Source: Valencia hispanica (Eukaryota > Chordata > Actinopteri > Cyprinodontiformes > Valenciidae). From it: a DNA stretch of 64,000 nt. Shown here in pieces: positions 1 to 10,603 of the stretch. Made by a program: the position numbers and the translations under genes. The notes beneath the pieces are model-generated. The model saw nothing but the letters and a program-made list of their open reading frames with translations. It did not search any database and was not told the origin of the DNA. Where the stretch lies: NCBI GenBank assembly GCA_963556495.2, contig OY747705.1:33381798-33445797 (forward strand). Reading direction: 5' to 3'. How positions within the stretch are numbered: position 1 is the stretch's first letter; every line of letters begins with the position of its first letter.

Positions 1-685
1 CAGAAGGTAGACACAGCAGTAATGGAAATACCAATGCAGAATCTGTAGTCTGAAATGTTTAGGTTAATCATAGGATGGTATGATGTACTCATCTTAAATA
101 AACATTTTGTTTCTCTTTTATCCTGAAAAGGGAACACATACTTCAATTTTAAAAAATTTTCCCGCTACAATTAAAAGTATATAGTGCAAAGAAGCAAATT
201 AACTAAAATACCATTTCAGTGATAGAAAGCCATATTGCCCCCTTTTTTAAAAAGGTTCAGTCTCATTTAAAATGTTTTGACAAAGAGCCATTTAGTGAAC
301 AAAGCAGCGTTAGACCAACAGGATATCAACAAAAAAAGACAATCCTGTAGTTTGAACTTTCAAAACTACTGTCATTTTCATATAAGATGCGGTGCTATTT
401 TTTTATTTTATTTTATTTATTTTTTTAAGAAAAAAAAAAAAAAGATGCGGCGCGATCTAAATAGTGCTTTATTGTTAACAGATTTTTAGCCAATATATTT
501 TGTTGGTGTTTCTTTTCTATATTTATCACAAAAATTAAAAACAAAAGAAATAAATACAAAAAATGAATACAAAACCCTTCCCCAACCCAACCCACCCCAG
601 GACCAGATCTATGTAAAGCAAAAGAAAACGAAACCGGAGTAACAGTCATTCCACAAATAATGACTCCTTGACAAACTTACAGATA
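1..685. other. No gene seen; AT-rich flank
   Basis: I see no coding region or structured element here. The stretch is AT-rich and includes a T-rich/A-rich pair near 400-445 that could form a short hairpin. Short ORFs on both strands have no recognisable composition. Confidence 0.6.
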
Positions 686-2111
686 TAAACTAGGCAAAAA
701 AACCTTCAACTGTTTTTACTTTCAGTAAACTTAATGTGTGTAAATATTTGTATGAACACTAAAAGAGTCAACACCATAAGACATAAACTAAAAATGTTTA
801 TGTCAAAAAACAGACATGTGACTAACAGAAATAGAATAATGTGTCCTTGAATGAAGGGAGGCTCAAAACCAAAAGTACCAGTCAGTATCTGGTGTGGCCA
901 CCAGCTGCTTGAAGTACTGCAGTGCATCTCCACCTCATGGACTGGACCAGATTTGTCAGTTCTTGCTGTGAGATGTTACCCCACTCTTCCACCAAGGCAC
1001 TTGCAAGTTCCTGGACATTGGGAATGGCCCTAGCCCTCACCTTGCGATCCAACAGGTCCCAGACGTGCTCAATGGGATTGAGATCCGGGCTCTTCGCTGG
1101 CCATGGCAGAACACTGACATTGCTGTCATGCAGAAACTCACGCACAGAACGAGCAGTATGGCTGGTGGCATTGTCCTGCTGGAGGATCATGTCCGGATGA
1201 GCATGCATAAAGGGTACCACATGAGGGAGGAGGATGTCTTCCCTGTACCGCAAGGCATTGAGATTGCCTGCAATGACAACAAGCCCAGTCCAATGGTGAT
1301 GTGATATACCGCCCCAGACCATGAAGGACCCCCCACCTCCAAATCGATCCCGCTCCAGGGTACAGGCCTCGATGTAACGCTCATTCCTTCGACGATAAAC
1401 ACAAATCCGTCCATCACCCCTGGTGAGACAAAACCGTGACTCATCAGTGAAGAGCACTTTTTGCCAGTCCTGTCTGGTCCAGCGAAGGTGGGTTTCTGGT
1501 AATATCTGGTAAGGACCTGCCTTACAACAGGCCTACAAGCCCTCAGTCCAGCCTCTCTCAGCCTATTGCGGACAGTCTGAGCACTGATGGAGGGATTGTG
1601 TGTTCCTGGTGTGACTCGGGCAGTTGTTGTGGCCATCCTGTACCTGTCACGCAGGTGTGATATTCGGATGAACCGATCCTGTGCAGGTGTTGTTACACAT
1701 GGTCTTCCACTGCGAGGATGATCAGCTGTCCTTCCTGTCTTCCTGTAGCGCTGTCTTAGGCGTCTCACAGTGCGGACATGGCAATTTATTGCCCTAGACA
1801 CATCAGCAGTCCTCATGCCTCCCTGCAGCATGCCTAATGCACGTTCACGCAGATGAGCAGGAACCCTGGGCATCTTTCTTTGGGTGTTTTTCACAGTCGG
1901 TAGACACGTCTCTTTAGTGTCCTGCGTTTTTAGAACTGTGACCTTAAATGCGTACTTTCTGTAAGCAGTTAAGGTCTTGACGACCATTCCACAGGTGCAT
2001 GTTAATTAATTGATTATGGTTAATTGAACATGCATGGAAGATCTGTAAAGTTATTTGGATTTTTACAACATTATTTTTGAAATATACAGTCCTGAAAAAG
2101 GGACGTTTCTT
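686..2111 (-). mobile_element. Tc1-like DNA transposon, broken copy
   Basis: A minus-strand Tc1-like transposase (separate entry) is flanked by terminal sequence of a common fish Tc1 group. The left side begins TATAAACTAGGCAAAAAAAC near 684. The right side carries CTGAAAAAGGGACGTTTCTT near 2092-2111, the inner part of the usual TIR, but stops short of the outer TIR bases. The two ends are therefore only partly alike and no TA duplication is clear on the right. The element is an immobile fossil. Ends are approximate. Confidence 0.75.
882..1987 (-). pseudogene. Tc1-like transposase, frameshifted
   Basis: Encodes a DDE (DD34E) transposase of the Tc1 group, which would cut and paste the element at TA sites in the nucleus. 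The N-terminal half, read from about 1870, has the paired helix-turn-helix region (RERALGMLQGGMRTADVSRA, then a GRPCVTTPAQDR linker). The C-terminal half ends at 882 and holds the catalytic motifs LFTDESRF (first D), QQDNATSH (second D) and SPDLNPIEHVWD (E). The halves lie in different frames: a small deletion near 1490-1510 removes a few residues between VLTR and the THLRW-type segment and shifts the frame. All three catalytic residues remain but no continuous protein can be made. The family usually has about 340 residues. Confidence 0.9.
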
Positions 2112-2600
2112 AGATTACATGTCTGCAACATTTTTGTTCTTTTGACATAATGTTGGAGAACTATCACCCTATTGAAATTACTATAATGTCTACAAGTCAT
2201 GAATCACACCTTCCTATTGAGTTCTTAACAGCACCCATTAAATAAAATTTATATTAATTTTATGGTAAATATTTATGGAAGGAATTAACAAAAAGCAGTT
2301 TCAGTAAGAAAATATACTTCTAACAATAGTAGAAGGTTGTCTACTTATTACTAATTCAAAATTATTTAAGCAAACAAATAAGACAAGTTGTGAATTAAAC
2401 ACTTGTTGAATGAGAGTAAGAGTAGAACAATCTTTTTTTACTAAATAAAGTTGATCAAAACCCCCAAAATATATTTGTCTACCTCTCAGATGTAAAGAGA
2501 AATTTATTTTGATGGTTTAATCTGAGTTTTGTGACATAACAGTAATTTTGTGTAAAAACAAGATAAAAAAGTAGTGAGGAAAAAATCAAAACGTTCTGCC
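2112..2600. other. No gene seen
   Basis: AT-rich sequence without recognisable coding or repeat structure. Confidence 0.5.
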
Positions 2601-3775
2601 TGTGTTCACACTGCAATCTGGACACAGAGGGCAGCACTTCTTCTCTCTGCCACTGAAGTAACACTAAGATGGGAGCAAGGAGCAAACTCCGCTGGCCAAA
2701 TGTAAAGCCAATGCGGAAGCGACAAAAATAGCAGTCTCCCTCATCCACTAGGGGCTGGCTCCACAAAGGAGCAAGTTCCCATTGACTCCCCTGTTAAAAA
2801 TGCCAACTTCACTGCAGAAATAATAGTAATAGAAAGTACATAGTTCAAAAAACATTTTATGTTTAATAGGTAAAGTTTACAATCATGACAACTCTGAGGT
2901 GGGTGATTTAAAAAAAAATAAATAACTCATCCGTTTAGATGTAATTTAAGTTTGAAATTCTAAATAACAGGTGTGTCCTTTGATTGACAGGACTCAGATG
3001 AGCCGTCAGTGCTAGCGCTGATGGCTAGCAGCTTGCTCCCCCTGCTTGGTCCAGGGAAAGCTGCAGCCTCGGCCTCACGTTAACAGTCTCAGCTATTTTG
3101 TTTCCCTAAACTTGACCATCAGTTGCATCTGCAATGTTTATTTGTGTTCAGATGTTAATCGTGCACTTATTGGACAAATATGGCTTGCTGTGGTATTGAT
3201 TGCACTAACAGACTGTCCAAGAAGTCTCTGCTCCATTTTATTCTGTAAGTAAAATTATATTGCATATAAAATAAATATATAATTTTATATAATTATTTAA
3301 TATAATATATTATATTTCTGCTGTGCATTTAAGATGACGCTGCTTGGTCAAAAATGGGTTGAAATTATTACATTTCTACTTAAGATATTAATTATTAAAA
3401 GTTGTTTTAATTAAAATTCACATAGTTATGGTGAAAGTTTTGGACCAGCAAGGCTTCATGCTTTTATTTGACAAAATTATTGAATCTGCCTAGGAAGCAG
3501 AGGGATAGCAGAGTCACTCAACCACAGTTTCCTGACTAAAAGCACTCTCTAACCTCCGTTAGCTCCAGGTTAACTCAGTTAGCTCGTAGATACATCGGCT
3601 CAGACCTTGATGGGTGCTAATCATCCGCCCCAACCCTCACAGCCCCACCCTCAGGTCCTCCTTTTTGCCCATTTTTTGTATTTTCCAGGCGTGACGAGAC
3701 GCGGTGGAGAAGGCTGTGGTGCAGCAGTTCAGCTCTTCAGAAACCTATGGGTGACGTCACGGAGCCTCCATCCAT
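2600..3775 (+). repeat. Probable dispersed fish repeat, family unknown
   Basis: Blocks around 2740-2800 (CACTAGGGGCTGGCTCC, then CCATTGACTCCCCTGTTAA), 2935-3000 and 3745-3775 (ATGGGTGACGTCACGG) resemble a widespread non-coding fish repeat that normally ends in a TACAGTCTATG-like tail. Here TAGTCTATG occurs at 4137-4145, after the TA microsatellite, so the microsatellite looks like an expansion inside the repeat. This is recognised from memory of the motif only; no second copy in the window supports it. Boundaries are loose. Confidence 0.35.
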
Positions 3776-3779
3776 CTTA

Positions 3780-3806
3780 TTTATATATATATCTATATAA
3801 ATATAT

Positions 3807-3843
<37 letters not shown>

Positions 3844-3865
3844 TATAGATATATATATATATATA

Positions 3866-3958
<93 letters not shown>

Positions 3959-4052
3959 ATATATATATATAGATATATATATATATAGATATATATATAT
4001 ATATATAGATATATATATATATAGATATATATATATATATATATATAGATAT

Positions 4053-4086
<34 letters not shown>

Positions 4087-4136
4087 ATATATATATAGAT
4101 ATATAGATATATATATATCTATATATATATATATAT
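3780..4136. repeat. (TA)n microsatellite with interspersed AGATAT/ATCTAT
   Basis: About 355 bp of almost pure TA dinucleotide, broken at irregular intervals by single G or C changes that give AGATAT and ATCTAT words. It is self-complementary along its length and could extrude cruciforms. Any ORF through it (Tyr/Ile repeats) is an artefact. Confidence 0.97.
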
Positions 4137-4145
4137 TAGTCTATG

Positions 4146-5189
4146 AATGGAATAGATTCAATAGACTCTTTTGCTTCGGATGGATCACTGGAGGTCTCTT
4201 CACTTTGGATTCGGATTTGGGTTTTTAAAGCTAAGAGGTAGTGCTCAAAAAAATTATGGAAGACTTAAATGCTTGTGTGATATTTGGAAAACAATGCAAT
4301 GTATAGCGACTATTTGTAGCAACCACAGCTCAGAAAAGGGGCCAACTGATTCAACTGGGTCCAGCTGTTTTGCTTAAATGGAAGCTTTGTTCGAGGTCTC
4401 ATACTCAAAAACAACTTTCTCATATGAAACAAACCCTTTTGGAGGGTCAGTCTATCAGTGGTGAATTTCAGAAAAATTGGGACTCTAGCATCACAGAGGA
4501 AGAAAGCAAAGATGTGAGGTTTTTACCAACAACCTTTCATCTTATTTAAAAATTAACAATCTGCTAAATGATGCACAATTAAGGTATTTAAACACATTTA
4601 AACTGCTGAATAAAAGCAGTTTCACTTTCAGAAATTTTATAATAAAAGAATTGAACCTTGTGGTGAGTTCTAGGCTAACTGGAGGCTAAAAGGAAACGGA
4701 AAGTTACCTTTGTGATAAGTTGTTTTATCTTATTTTAGAGTCTAATACGGCTGTAGATGGCTTTCATACAACCAAACTGATAAACAGTTTGAAAGTCAGA
4801 CAAAGCATTACTTGTTTTGACAGATTAGCTTACTGTTTTTGAAAAAAGATGCTGTGTTTTTGTTTTGTATGAATAATAAAATCTAGCTGACAACTAAGTT
4901 GGCAGGAGAGCACAGTGTTTGGAGTTAAAAGATTGAAATGAAAGTTTCATTGTTTTATTGACAATATGGCTTCGATTATTTTTCTTCCTATTTGTGAAGA
5001 TATAGGCTACTGATACATATTTCAGTTTAGACTGAAGCCATTCAACCTTCTTTTACGAGTTAAAAACGTAATGGAAGTTGTGGTCTGCAGACGTGTTGGC
5101 TGCTTTCTCAGCATCATCAGTCTGGTATTTGTTGGTTAGTAGAATCTGATTTGCCTTGACTTATCTTAAACAATGGGGGAATGACAAAT
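4146..5189. other. No gene seen
   Basis: No coding region or clear repeat recognised. Ordinary AT-rich non-coding sequence. Confidence 0.5.
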
Positions 5190-5320
5190 GCACTCATTTT
5201 TGAACTGAATGGAATGTTTGTATGATTGTATTGAAATTACCCTTCTTGTAAAGGGCCTTGAGATGACATCTGTTGTGAATCGGGGCTATATAAATAAACT
5301 GTGAATTGAAAATTAAATAT
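5190..5320 (+). repeat. LINE/SINE 3' tail, L2/CR1-like
   Basis: The text AAGGGCCTTGAGATGACATC followed by GGGGCTATATAAATAAACTG and then GAATTGAAAATT matches the typical 3' end of fish L2/CR1-group retroposons: a conserved stem-like tail then a short A/T repeat. Only the 3' terminus is visible, as expected for a heavily 5'-truncated copy. The family call is from recollection of the motif. Confidence 0.5.
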
Positions 5321-5703
5321 TAAGAACAGGACGACTACAGACATGCACATCTTACCCCTAGATTATGTTGCACTCAGAATTTACTGTAAATTTAAATCAA
5401 ACTTGATAAAACTACAACTAAAAGCATAAATCCAGCTAATAAAACAAAATAAAGAAGAAATGCATTTGTATGAATGTTATAGTTAAAAAGAAAAGCAACT
5501 GTCAATGGAGTTCAAAGCACAGATGTGTAGACTTGTGTACAGTTGAACTTAGGAAAAGCAACACAGCTAGAAGCATGTTGCTAAACTTTGTGGCTGTGGA
5601 ACTTCTTTCAAAAGATTAATACAATATAAAGACGGACAGAAAGACAAGAGTCAATCTAAATCTTTTAGACTGTAGATGGAGCCATCATATTCCTCCCTGT
5701 ATA

Positions 5704-6447
5704 CAGTGGGGCAAAAAAAGTATTTGCCAGCCATCGATTGTGCAAGTTGTCCCACTTAAAAAGAAGAGAAGTATGTAATTTTCATCATAGATACATTTCA
5801 ACTGTGAAAAAACAGAATATGAAAGAAAAATCCAGAATATCACATTGTATGACTTTAAAAAAATAATTTATTCTGTATAATGGTGCAGAAAATAAGTATT
5901 TAGCACCTGCGACCAAGCAAGAATTCTGGCCCTCACAGACCTGTTACATCTACTTTAAGAAGCTATTTTATCTTCCACTACTTACCTGTATTAGTGGCAC
6001 CTGTTTAAAATCATTATCTATATAAAAAACACCTGTCCAACATTTAAACAGTCAGACTCCAACCTCCACCGTGGCCAAGACTATAGAGCTGTCTAAGGAC
6101 ACCAGGGACAAGATTATTCACCTGCACAAGACTGGGAAGAGCCAATCTACAGTAGGCAAACAGCTTGGTGAGAAGAGATCAACTTCTGGAGCAATTATTA
6201 GAACATGGAATGAATACAAAATCACTGAAAATTTACTTCAACCTGGGGCTTCATGCAAGATATTTTCTGCACCATTATACAAATAAATTCTTTAAAAATC
6301 ACACATTGTGATTTCCTGGAATTTAGTTTCGCATTCTGTCTCTGACAGTTGAAGTGTACCTATGATGACAATTACAGGCCTCTCTCATCTTTTTAAGTGG
6401 GAAAACATGCACAATCGGTGGCTGCCAAATACTGTTTTGCCACACTG
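5704..6447 (+). mobile_element. Tc1-like element, internal deletion derivative
   Basis: Both ends are visible. The left TIR CAGTGGGGCAAAAAAAGTAT starts at 5704. The right TIR ends ACTGTTTTGCCACACTG at 6447. Both are flanked by TA (5702-5703 and 6448-6449), the Tc1 target duplication. The TIRs pair over more than 50 bp (CGATTGTGCAAGTTGTCCCACTT near 5735 against AAGTGGGAAAACATGCACAATCGG near 6397). At about 744 bp it is roughly half of a complete element: only the start of the transposase is kept, so it could move only with enzyme supplied by another copy. Confidence 0.9.
6071..6235 (+). pseudogene. Tc1 transposase N-terminal remnant
   Basis: The reading frame starts MAKTIELSKDTRDKIIHLHK and continues through one helix-turn-helix (SQSTVGKQLGEKRSTSGAII) to about residue 53. 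The sequence then jumps to the 3' region of the element. It corresponds to the first DNA-binding domain of a Tc1-like transposase; the second domain and the whole DD34E catalytic core are deleted. The ORF runs on to 6286 only by reading non-coding 3' sequence. Confident as a fragment; no function expected. Confidence 0.85.
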
Positions 6448-6449
6448 TA

Positions 6450-6993
6450 TGCTCAACAGAAGGCTTCTCCATAATAAATCCGCTTTTTAAATTATTATTT
6501 AATTATCTTGTGAACTAAAAAAATATTGAAACCTAAAGATCTTAGTCATTTGTGCAAGTTAAATTAAATACATGTTAGAAATTGGAGAACCATTCAACAA
6601 CATACAGTTGAAACCAGATATTTAAATACCATTCAAAAATACAAACAACATGTTTTCCCATGCTGTGTGAATATTAAATCAGACTAAACCTTAATATGTT
6701 TTAGAATGCCTAAATGGCATTATAATTACTTTCTTCAAATTCAATAATTTACATATGTTAATGTTACTGCTCCTTTAGACAATTTAAAAAACTTCAGATG
6801 ATGGTATGTTTTTTAGGGTTTAAATCCTCTAGATTAAAATTAAAGTATACTTCAAACACACAGTTTCCTTGTGTGACATCAGAGAAAACACAGAATAAAC
6901 TAGCCAGGATATCAGAAAGAGAATTAAGGACCTCCACAAGTTGCTTTCATCCTCGGGTGAAATTTCTAGATGCCTGAAAGTGCCATGTTTATT
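6450..6993. other. No gene seen
   Basis: AT-rich non-coding sequence between two Tc1 elements; nothing recognised. Confidence 0.5.
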
Positions 6994-7210
6994 CAGTGTC
7001 TTGCAAAAGTATTCGGCCCCCTTGAACTTTTCCACATTTTGTCACATTACAGCCAAAAACATGAATCAATTTTATTGGAATTCCACGTGAAAGACCAATA
7101 CAAAGTGGTGTACACGTGAGAAGTGGAACAAAAATCATACATGACTCCAAACATTTTTCACAAATAAATAACTGAAAAGTGGGGTGTGCGTAATTATTCA
7201 GCCCCCTGAG

Positions 7211-8579
7211 TCAATACTTTGTAGAACCACCTTGGATATGTTTTGTTTTAAACCATTCCATTGTTGCCCTGGCTTTATGTTTAAGGTCGTTGTCCTGCTG
7301 GAAGGTGAACCTCCGCCCCAGTCTCAAGTCTTTTGCAGACTCCAAGAGTTTTTCTTCCAAGATTGCCCTGTATTTGGCTCCATCCATCTTCCCGCCAACT
7401 CTGACCAGCTTCCCTGTCCCTGCTGAAGAGAAGCACCCCCAGAGCATGATGCTGCCACCCCCATATTTGACAGTGGGGATGGTGTGATCAGAGAGATGTG
7501 CAGTGTTAGTTTTCCGCCACACATAGCGTTTTGCATTTTTGCCAAACAGTTCCATTTTGGTCTCATCTGACCAGAGCACCTTCTTCCAGATGTTTGCTGT
7601 GTCCCCCACATGGCTTGTGCCAAACTGCAAACGGGACTTCTTATGGTTTTCCTTTAACAATGGCTTTCTTCTTGCCACTCTTCCATAAAGGCCAACTTTG
7701 TGCAGTGCACGACTAATAGTTGTCCTATGGACAGATTCCCCAACCTGAGCTGTAGATCTCTGCAGCTCGTCCAGAGTCACCATGGGCCTCTTGGCTGCAT
7801 TTCTGATCAGCGTTCTCCTTGTTCGGCCTGTGAGTTTAGGTGGATGGCCTTGTCTTGTATTCTACTTTTTTGGGGCTATTTTTTATTATGCAGTACATAT
7901 GTTTTAAATATATCTTTAGTAAGCGTTTAGAGGTAAACGGCCTGTTTATATTATTCAGGGTAGTAAAACATGACTGTTTACCAGTATTTTATGGGGGTAA
8001 GGTTTTAAGTAAATAAACTCTTGGGCAAAGATATGAACTAAAAGCAGGGAGGATGGGTTATAACTCTAGTTCATGGTACGGCTATAAAACCAGGTCAGGA
8101 GACCTGGAGAAAATGTATGACTTGTTAAGATGTAGGAGGAGGGGAGAGGAGTCATGTGATATTTTCTTTGTTCTTCTTTAATAAAAATGGTACACCCTTG
8201 TAGAGAAGCGAGTCAGATCTTTTCTGGCTCCCATCTGCAGGTGCGTCCAGTGTGAAACAGATATCTGTTGTTTGTGTGTGTGTTATTTTACTCTCTGTCT
8301 CTCAGTTCTGGGTCTTATTTTGAAACACTTCCCGCCGGGGTTTTGGAGTTCGGCGCCCCCACCTTTCTGAGTAAGAAGCGAGTTGCCGATAACATGGGTT
8401 ACGAAGCCGACACTTGGTAGGTTTACAGTTCTGCCATACTCCTTCCATTTCTGAATGATCGCTTGAACAGCGCTCCGTGGGATGTTCAAGGCTTGGGAAA
8501 TCTTTTTGTAGCCTAAGCCTGCTTTAAATTTCTCAATAACTTTATCCCTGACCTGTCTGGTGTGTTCTTTGGACTTCAT
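7211..8579 (-). pseudogene. Tc1 transposase, split by solo LTR and C-terminally deleted
   Basis: The start (MKSKEHTRQVRDKVIEKFKA) is at 8579 and the first helix-turn-helix is kept down to 8413, where the solo LTR interrupts codons after the NLP(S) region. Coding sequence resumes at 7857 and runs to 7211. It retains LWSDETKMELFG (first catalytic D) and FQQDNDLKHKA (second D). It then jumps from FKTKHI straight to GGSTKY, deleting about 65 residues that in the copy at 35952-36971 include SPDLNPIENLW with the catalytic E. So there are two independent inactivating lesions. The deletion near 7230 may predate or follow the insertions; the sequence does not say. Confidence 0.92.
7858..8412 (+). mobile_element. 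Retroviral solo LTR
   Basis: About 555 bp that splits the Tc1 transposase. The right boundary is fixed: it ends GAAGCCGACA at 8412, like the LTR at 62401-62956 on the other strand. The flanking CTTG occurs at 7854-7857 and 8413-8416 and once in the uninterrupted Tc1 copy, so it reads as a 4-bp target duplication. The left end could instead be TG at 7856, which would leave a poorer duplication. A TATA box (TATAAAA near 8083) and a polyadenylation signal (AATAAA near 8180) sit in the expected U3/R order on the plus strand. No internal retroviral sequence is attached, as expected after recombination between two LTRs. Confidence 0.92.
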
Positions 8580-8606
8580 GGTGTTGTTGCTCCCAACATT
8601 CTCTTA

Positions 8607-9309
8607 TGGCACGTTCACACCGGTCAGCGCGTCCAGGCGTCAAATCGCTCAAACGGACGAAAGTCGACGCTTTAAAATTAAAACCCAGCTGCTTGCACAC
8701 TTTGTAGTCTGCGTCGGGGCATCACGTCATTACGTCAGCGTGCGGGCGTGGATTTGTCTGTTGCTAGTTGTTTACAACATGGCGGATCATGTCCAGTGAC
8801 TTGGGTTTATTTAATTAATGAAGCCACACAAGCCAGACAATGTCGTCTAAACACATAAGAAAGTTAAAAGAAAAATATTTAACTGCTTACCTGGCACTCA
8901 AATATTCTCAAAAATCTTCCTCCACATAAGATCCGATCTCTTCCTGTCTCTGTAAGAAGACGGGTCATACAATTGACGAACATTACACACTGCAACGGTT
9001 AGTTGATCCTCCATCTTGAATGAAAAACTTGCCGATCCACCCATGGAAGGAGTAACTACATCAGTACAAAGAGTCGCTCTGATTGGTTGACGCCCCGCGT
9101 TTGCTGCCCGAAAGTTCAGTTTTCCCAACTTCACGCTGCAGCTGCTCCGACGCTCTGTCAGTGCATCCGGGCAGCAGCCGCGTGGACGCGCCGATGCGCG
9201 CTACTTGCTGCGGGGCAGCTTGGCGCCCACTAGATGCTTAGATACCATAGACTTGTATGTAATCTAGCTGCCCTGCTGCCTGGACGCGCTGACCGGTGTG
9301 AACGCACCA
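8607..9309. mobile_element. MITE with TTA target duplication, PIF/Harbinger-like
   Basis: A 703-bp insertion with TIRs of just over 30 bp: TGGCACGTTCACACCGGTCA at 8607 and the inverted TGACCGGTGTGAACGCACCA ending at 9309. TTA flanks both sides (8604-8606 and 9310-9312), while the intact Tc1 copy has one TTA there. A 3-bp TTA duplication points to the PIF/Harbinger superfamily. No transposase is encoded; the short ORFs inside are not meaningful. The pairing continues inward (GCGCGTCCAGGC on both sides). Confidence 0.85.
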
Positions 9310-9328
9310 TTAGACAACCTCTGAGGCC

Positions 9329-9602
9329 TTCTTCTTCTTCTTCTTCTTCTGATTTTTATTGGCGGTTGGCAAACAACAAATGCATTACCGCCACCAACTA
9401 GTGTGGAGTGTGGACTAGAATGACGCTCTTGTTCTTCTTGTTCTTCTTGTTCTTCTTGTTCTTGTTCTTGTTCTTGTTCTTGTTCTTGTTCTTGTTCTTC
9501 TTGTTCTTGTTCTTCTTCTTCTTCTTCTTGTTCTTGTTCTTCTTCTGATTTTTATCGGCGGTTGGCAAACAACAAATAGTGCATTACCGCCACGCACATT
9601 CC
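9329..9602 (-). repeat. Duplicated LINE 3' end with (GAA)n / (GAACAA)n tails
   Basis: Two tandem copies of the same 3' untranslated block are present. One has GGCGGTTGGCAAACAACAAA at about 9361, the other the same 20-mer at about 9554. Each is preceded on the plus strand by a TTC-rich tract: a short TTC run at 9329-9350, then a longer TTGTTC/TTCTTC mix at 9428-9545. Read on the minus strand these are the 3' tails. The tracts produce spurious Arg/Thr ORFs. Confidence 0.85.
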
Positions 9603-9874
9603 AGGGTGGCCTTTTATTGTGGGCAGTATAAGGTACACCTGTGCACTAATCATGATGTCAGATCAGCATCTTGATGTGGCACACCTGTGAGGTGGGATGG
9701 ATTATCTCAGCAAAGCAGAAGTGCTCACTATGACACATTTAGACTGATTTGTGAACAATGTTTGAGAGAAATGGTAATATTGTGTATCTGGAATGAATTT
9801 TAGATCTTTAAGTCCATCTCATGAAAAATGGGAGCAGAAACAAAGGTGTAGCGTTTATATTTTTGTTGAGTGTA
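9603..9874 (-). mobile_element. Tc1-like terminal fragment
   Basis: The segment ends with TTTTTGTTGAGTGTATA and closely matches, in reverse complement, the block at 41536-41812 (shared words include CACACCTGTGAGGTGGGATG). It is one terminus of a Tc1-like element whose TIR starts CACTCAACAAAAATATAAAC. No transposase and no opposite end are attached; its inner edge joins LINE 3' sequence and its outer edge joins retroviral leader sequence. Confidence 0.8.
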
Positions 9875-9989
9875 TATTAAGTAATCAATCAATCAACCGC
9901 GTGTAAGTAAATAAACACAAAACCGCTAGCAAATATTTCACCTCCTGAGAGTGCATATAAAATTCTGTTATCACCATTTATTTAAAAGG

Positions 9990-10173
9990 ACTCAGTCTTA
10001 CCAGGTTCTGTCTCAGGCGACGGCAGGGCCGACAGAGACGCTTCAAGGCCTCCATCTCCCAAACAGTTACTGGAGGTAAGAGGCTGGGAGAAAATTTTCC
10101 AGGATGCTAGCAACTCCCTTGACCCTGTCCCTGTCGGTCCATTCCGTTCGCTGAGGCTGCGTTGGGCGCCAAG
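9990..10173 (-). promoter_or_regulatory. Retroviral leader with primer-binding site and putative splice donor
   Basis: Immediately inside the LTR at 10174 (minus-strand reading) lies CT then TGGCGCCCAACG, a 12-base match to the lysine-tRNA type primer-binding site. A GC-rich untranslated leader follows. It ends in CCTGGTAAGACTGAG (about 10004-9990), which looks like a splice donor. Sequence beyond that is not recognisable gag. Confidence 0.7.
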
Positions 10174-10603
10174 TGTTATGGCAAATAAAAGTATCTCAGG
10201 GTTTCCATAATAAAGAAGACTTGAGTCCAAGAAGGCGTTTAAGTATTTAATTCAAACATGTCTGGCCAGACCATAGAGGGGACAGAGTTACTTGTGCATC
10301 ACCCTAACCAACCTTTCAAACTAACCGCTTAAATAGTATTCAGCAATCATTGTTTATCTCTGTAGATGTCTTCTCCAACCTTCACGCCCTGCCTCCAGAG
10401 TAACCGCTTCACGCGAGTCATAGCAACGCATAAAGCAGCTCATCCGAAGGCCAGACTGTTATCTTACTGCCCCGGCGTCTGTCTTTCTGGTGACCTGACA
10501 CATATATCTTTCTCAAAACATTAAGATGGAACAATAAGTTTGTCATTTCCTTAGATGCATTCACTAAACAGAGAATATACACTTAATTCTTAACTGCATA
10601 ACA
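10174..10603 (-). mobile_element. 5' LTR of a second, unrelated retroelement
   Basis: A 430-bp block bounded by TGTTATGG on the plus strand at 10174 and CATAACA at 10603, giving TGTTATG...CATAACA in either orientation. The primer-binding site directly follows its left edge, so it is a 5' LTR on the minus strand. It does not resemble the LTR at 7858-8412. It interrupts ORF2 of the surrounding LINE near its C-terminal end. No second LTR or coding region of this element is present, so one side has been lost. Confidence 0.8.

Noticed and set aside
3607..3942. Long ORF with Tyr/Ile repeats
   Set aside because: Translation of the TA microsatellite; no coding meaning.
8283..8579. 98-aa protein as a distinct gene
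   Set aside because: Chimeric reading of the Tc1 transposase start into the inserted solo LTR.
9415..9597. Arg/Thr-rich minus-strand ORF
   Set aside because: Translation of the GAA/GAACAA tail repeat of the LINE.
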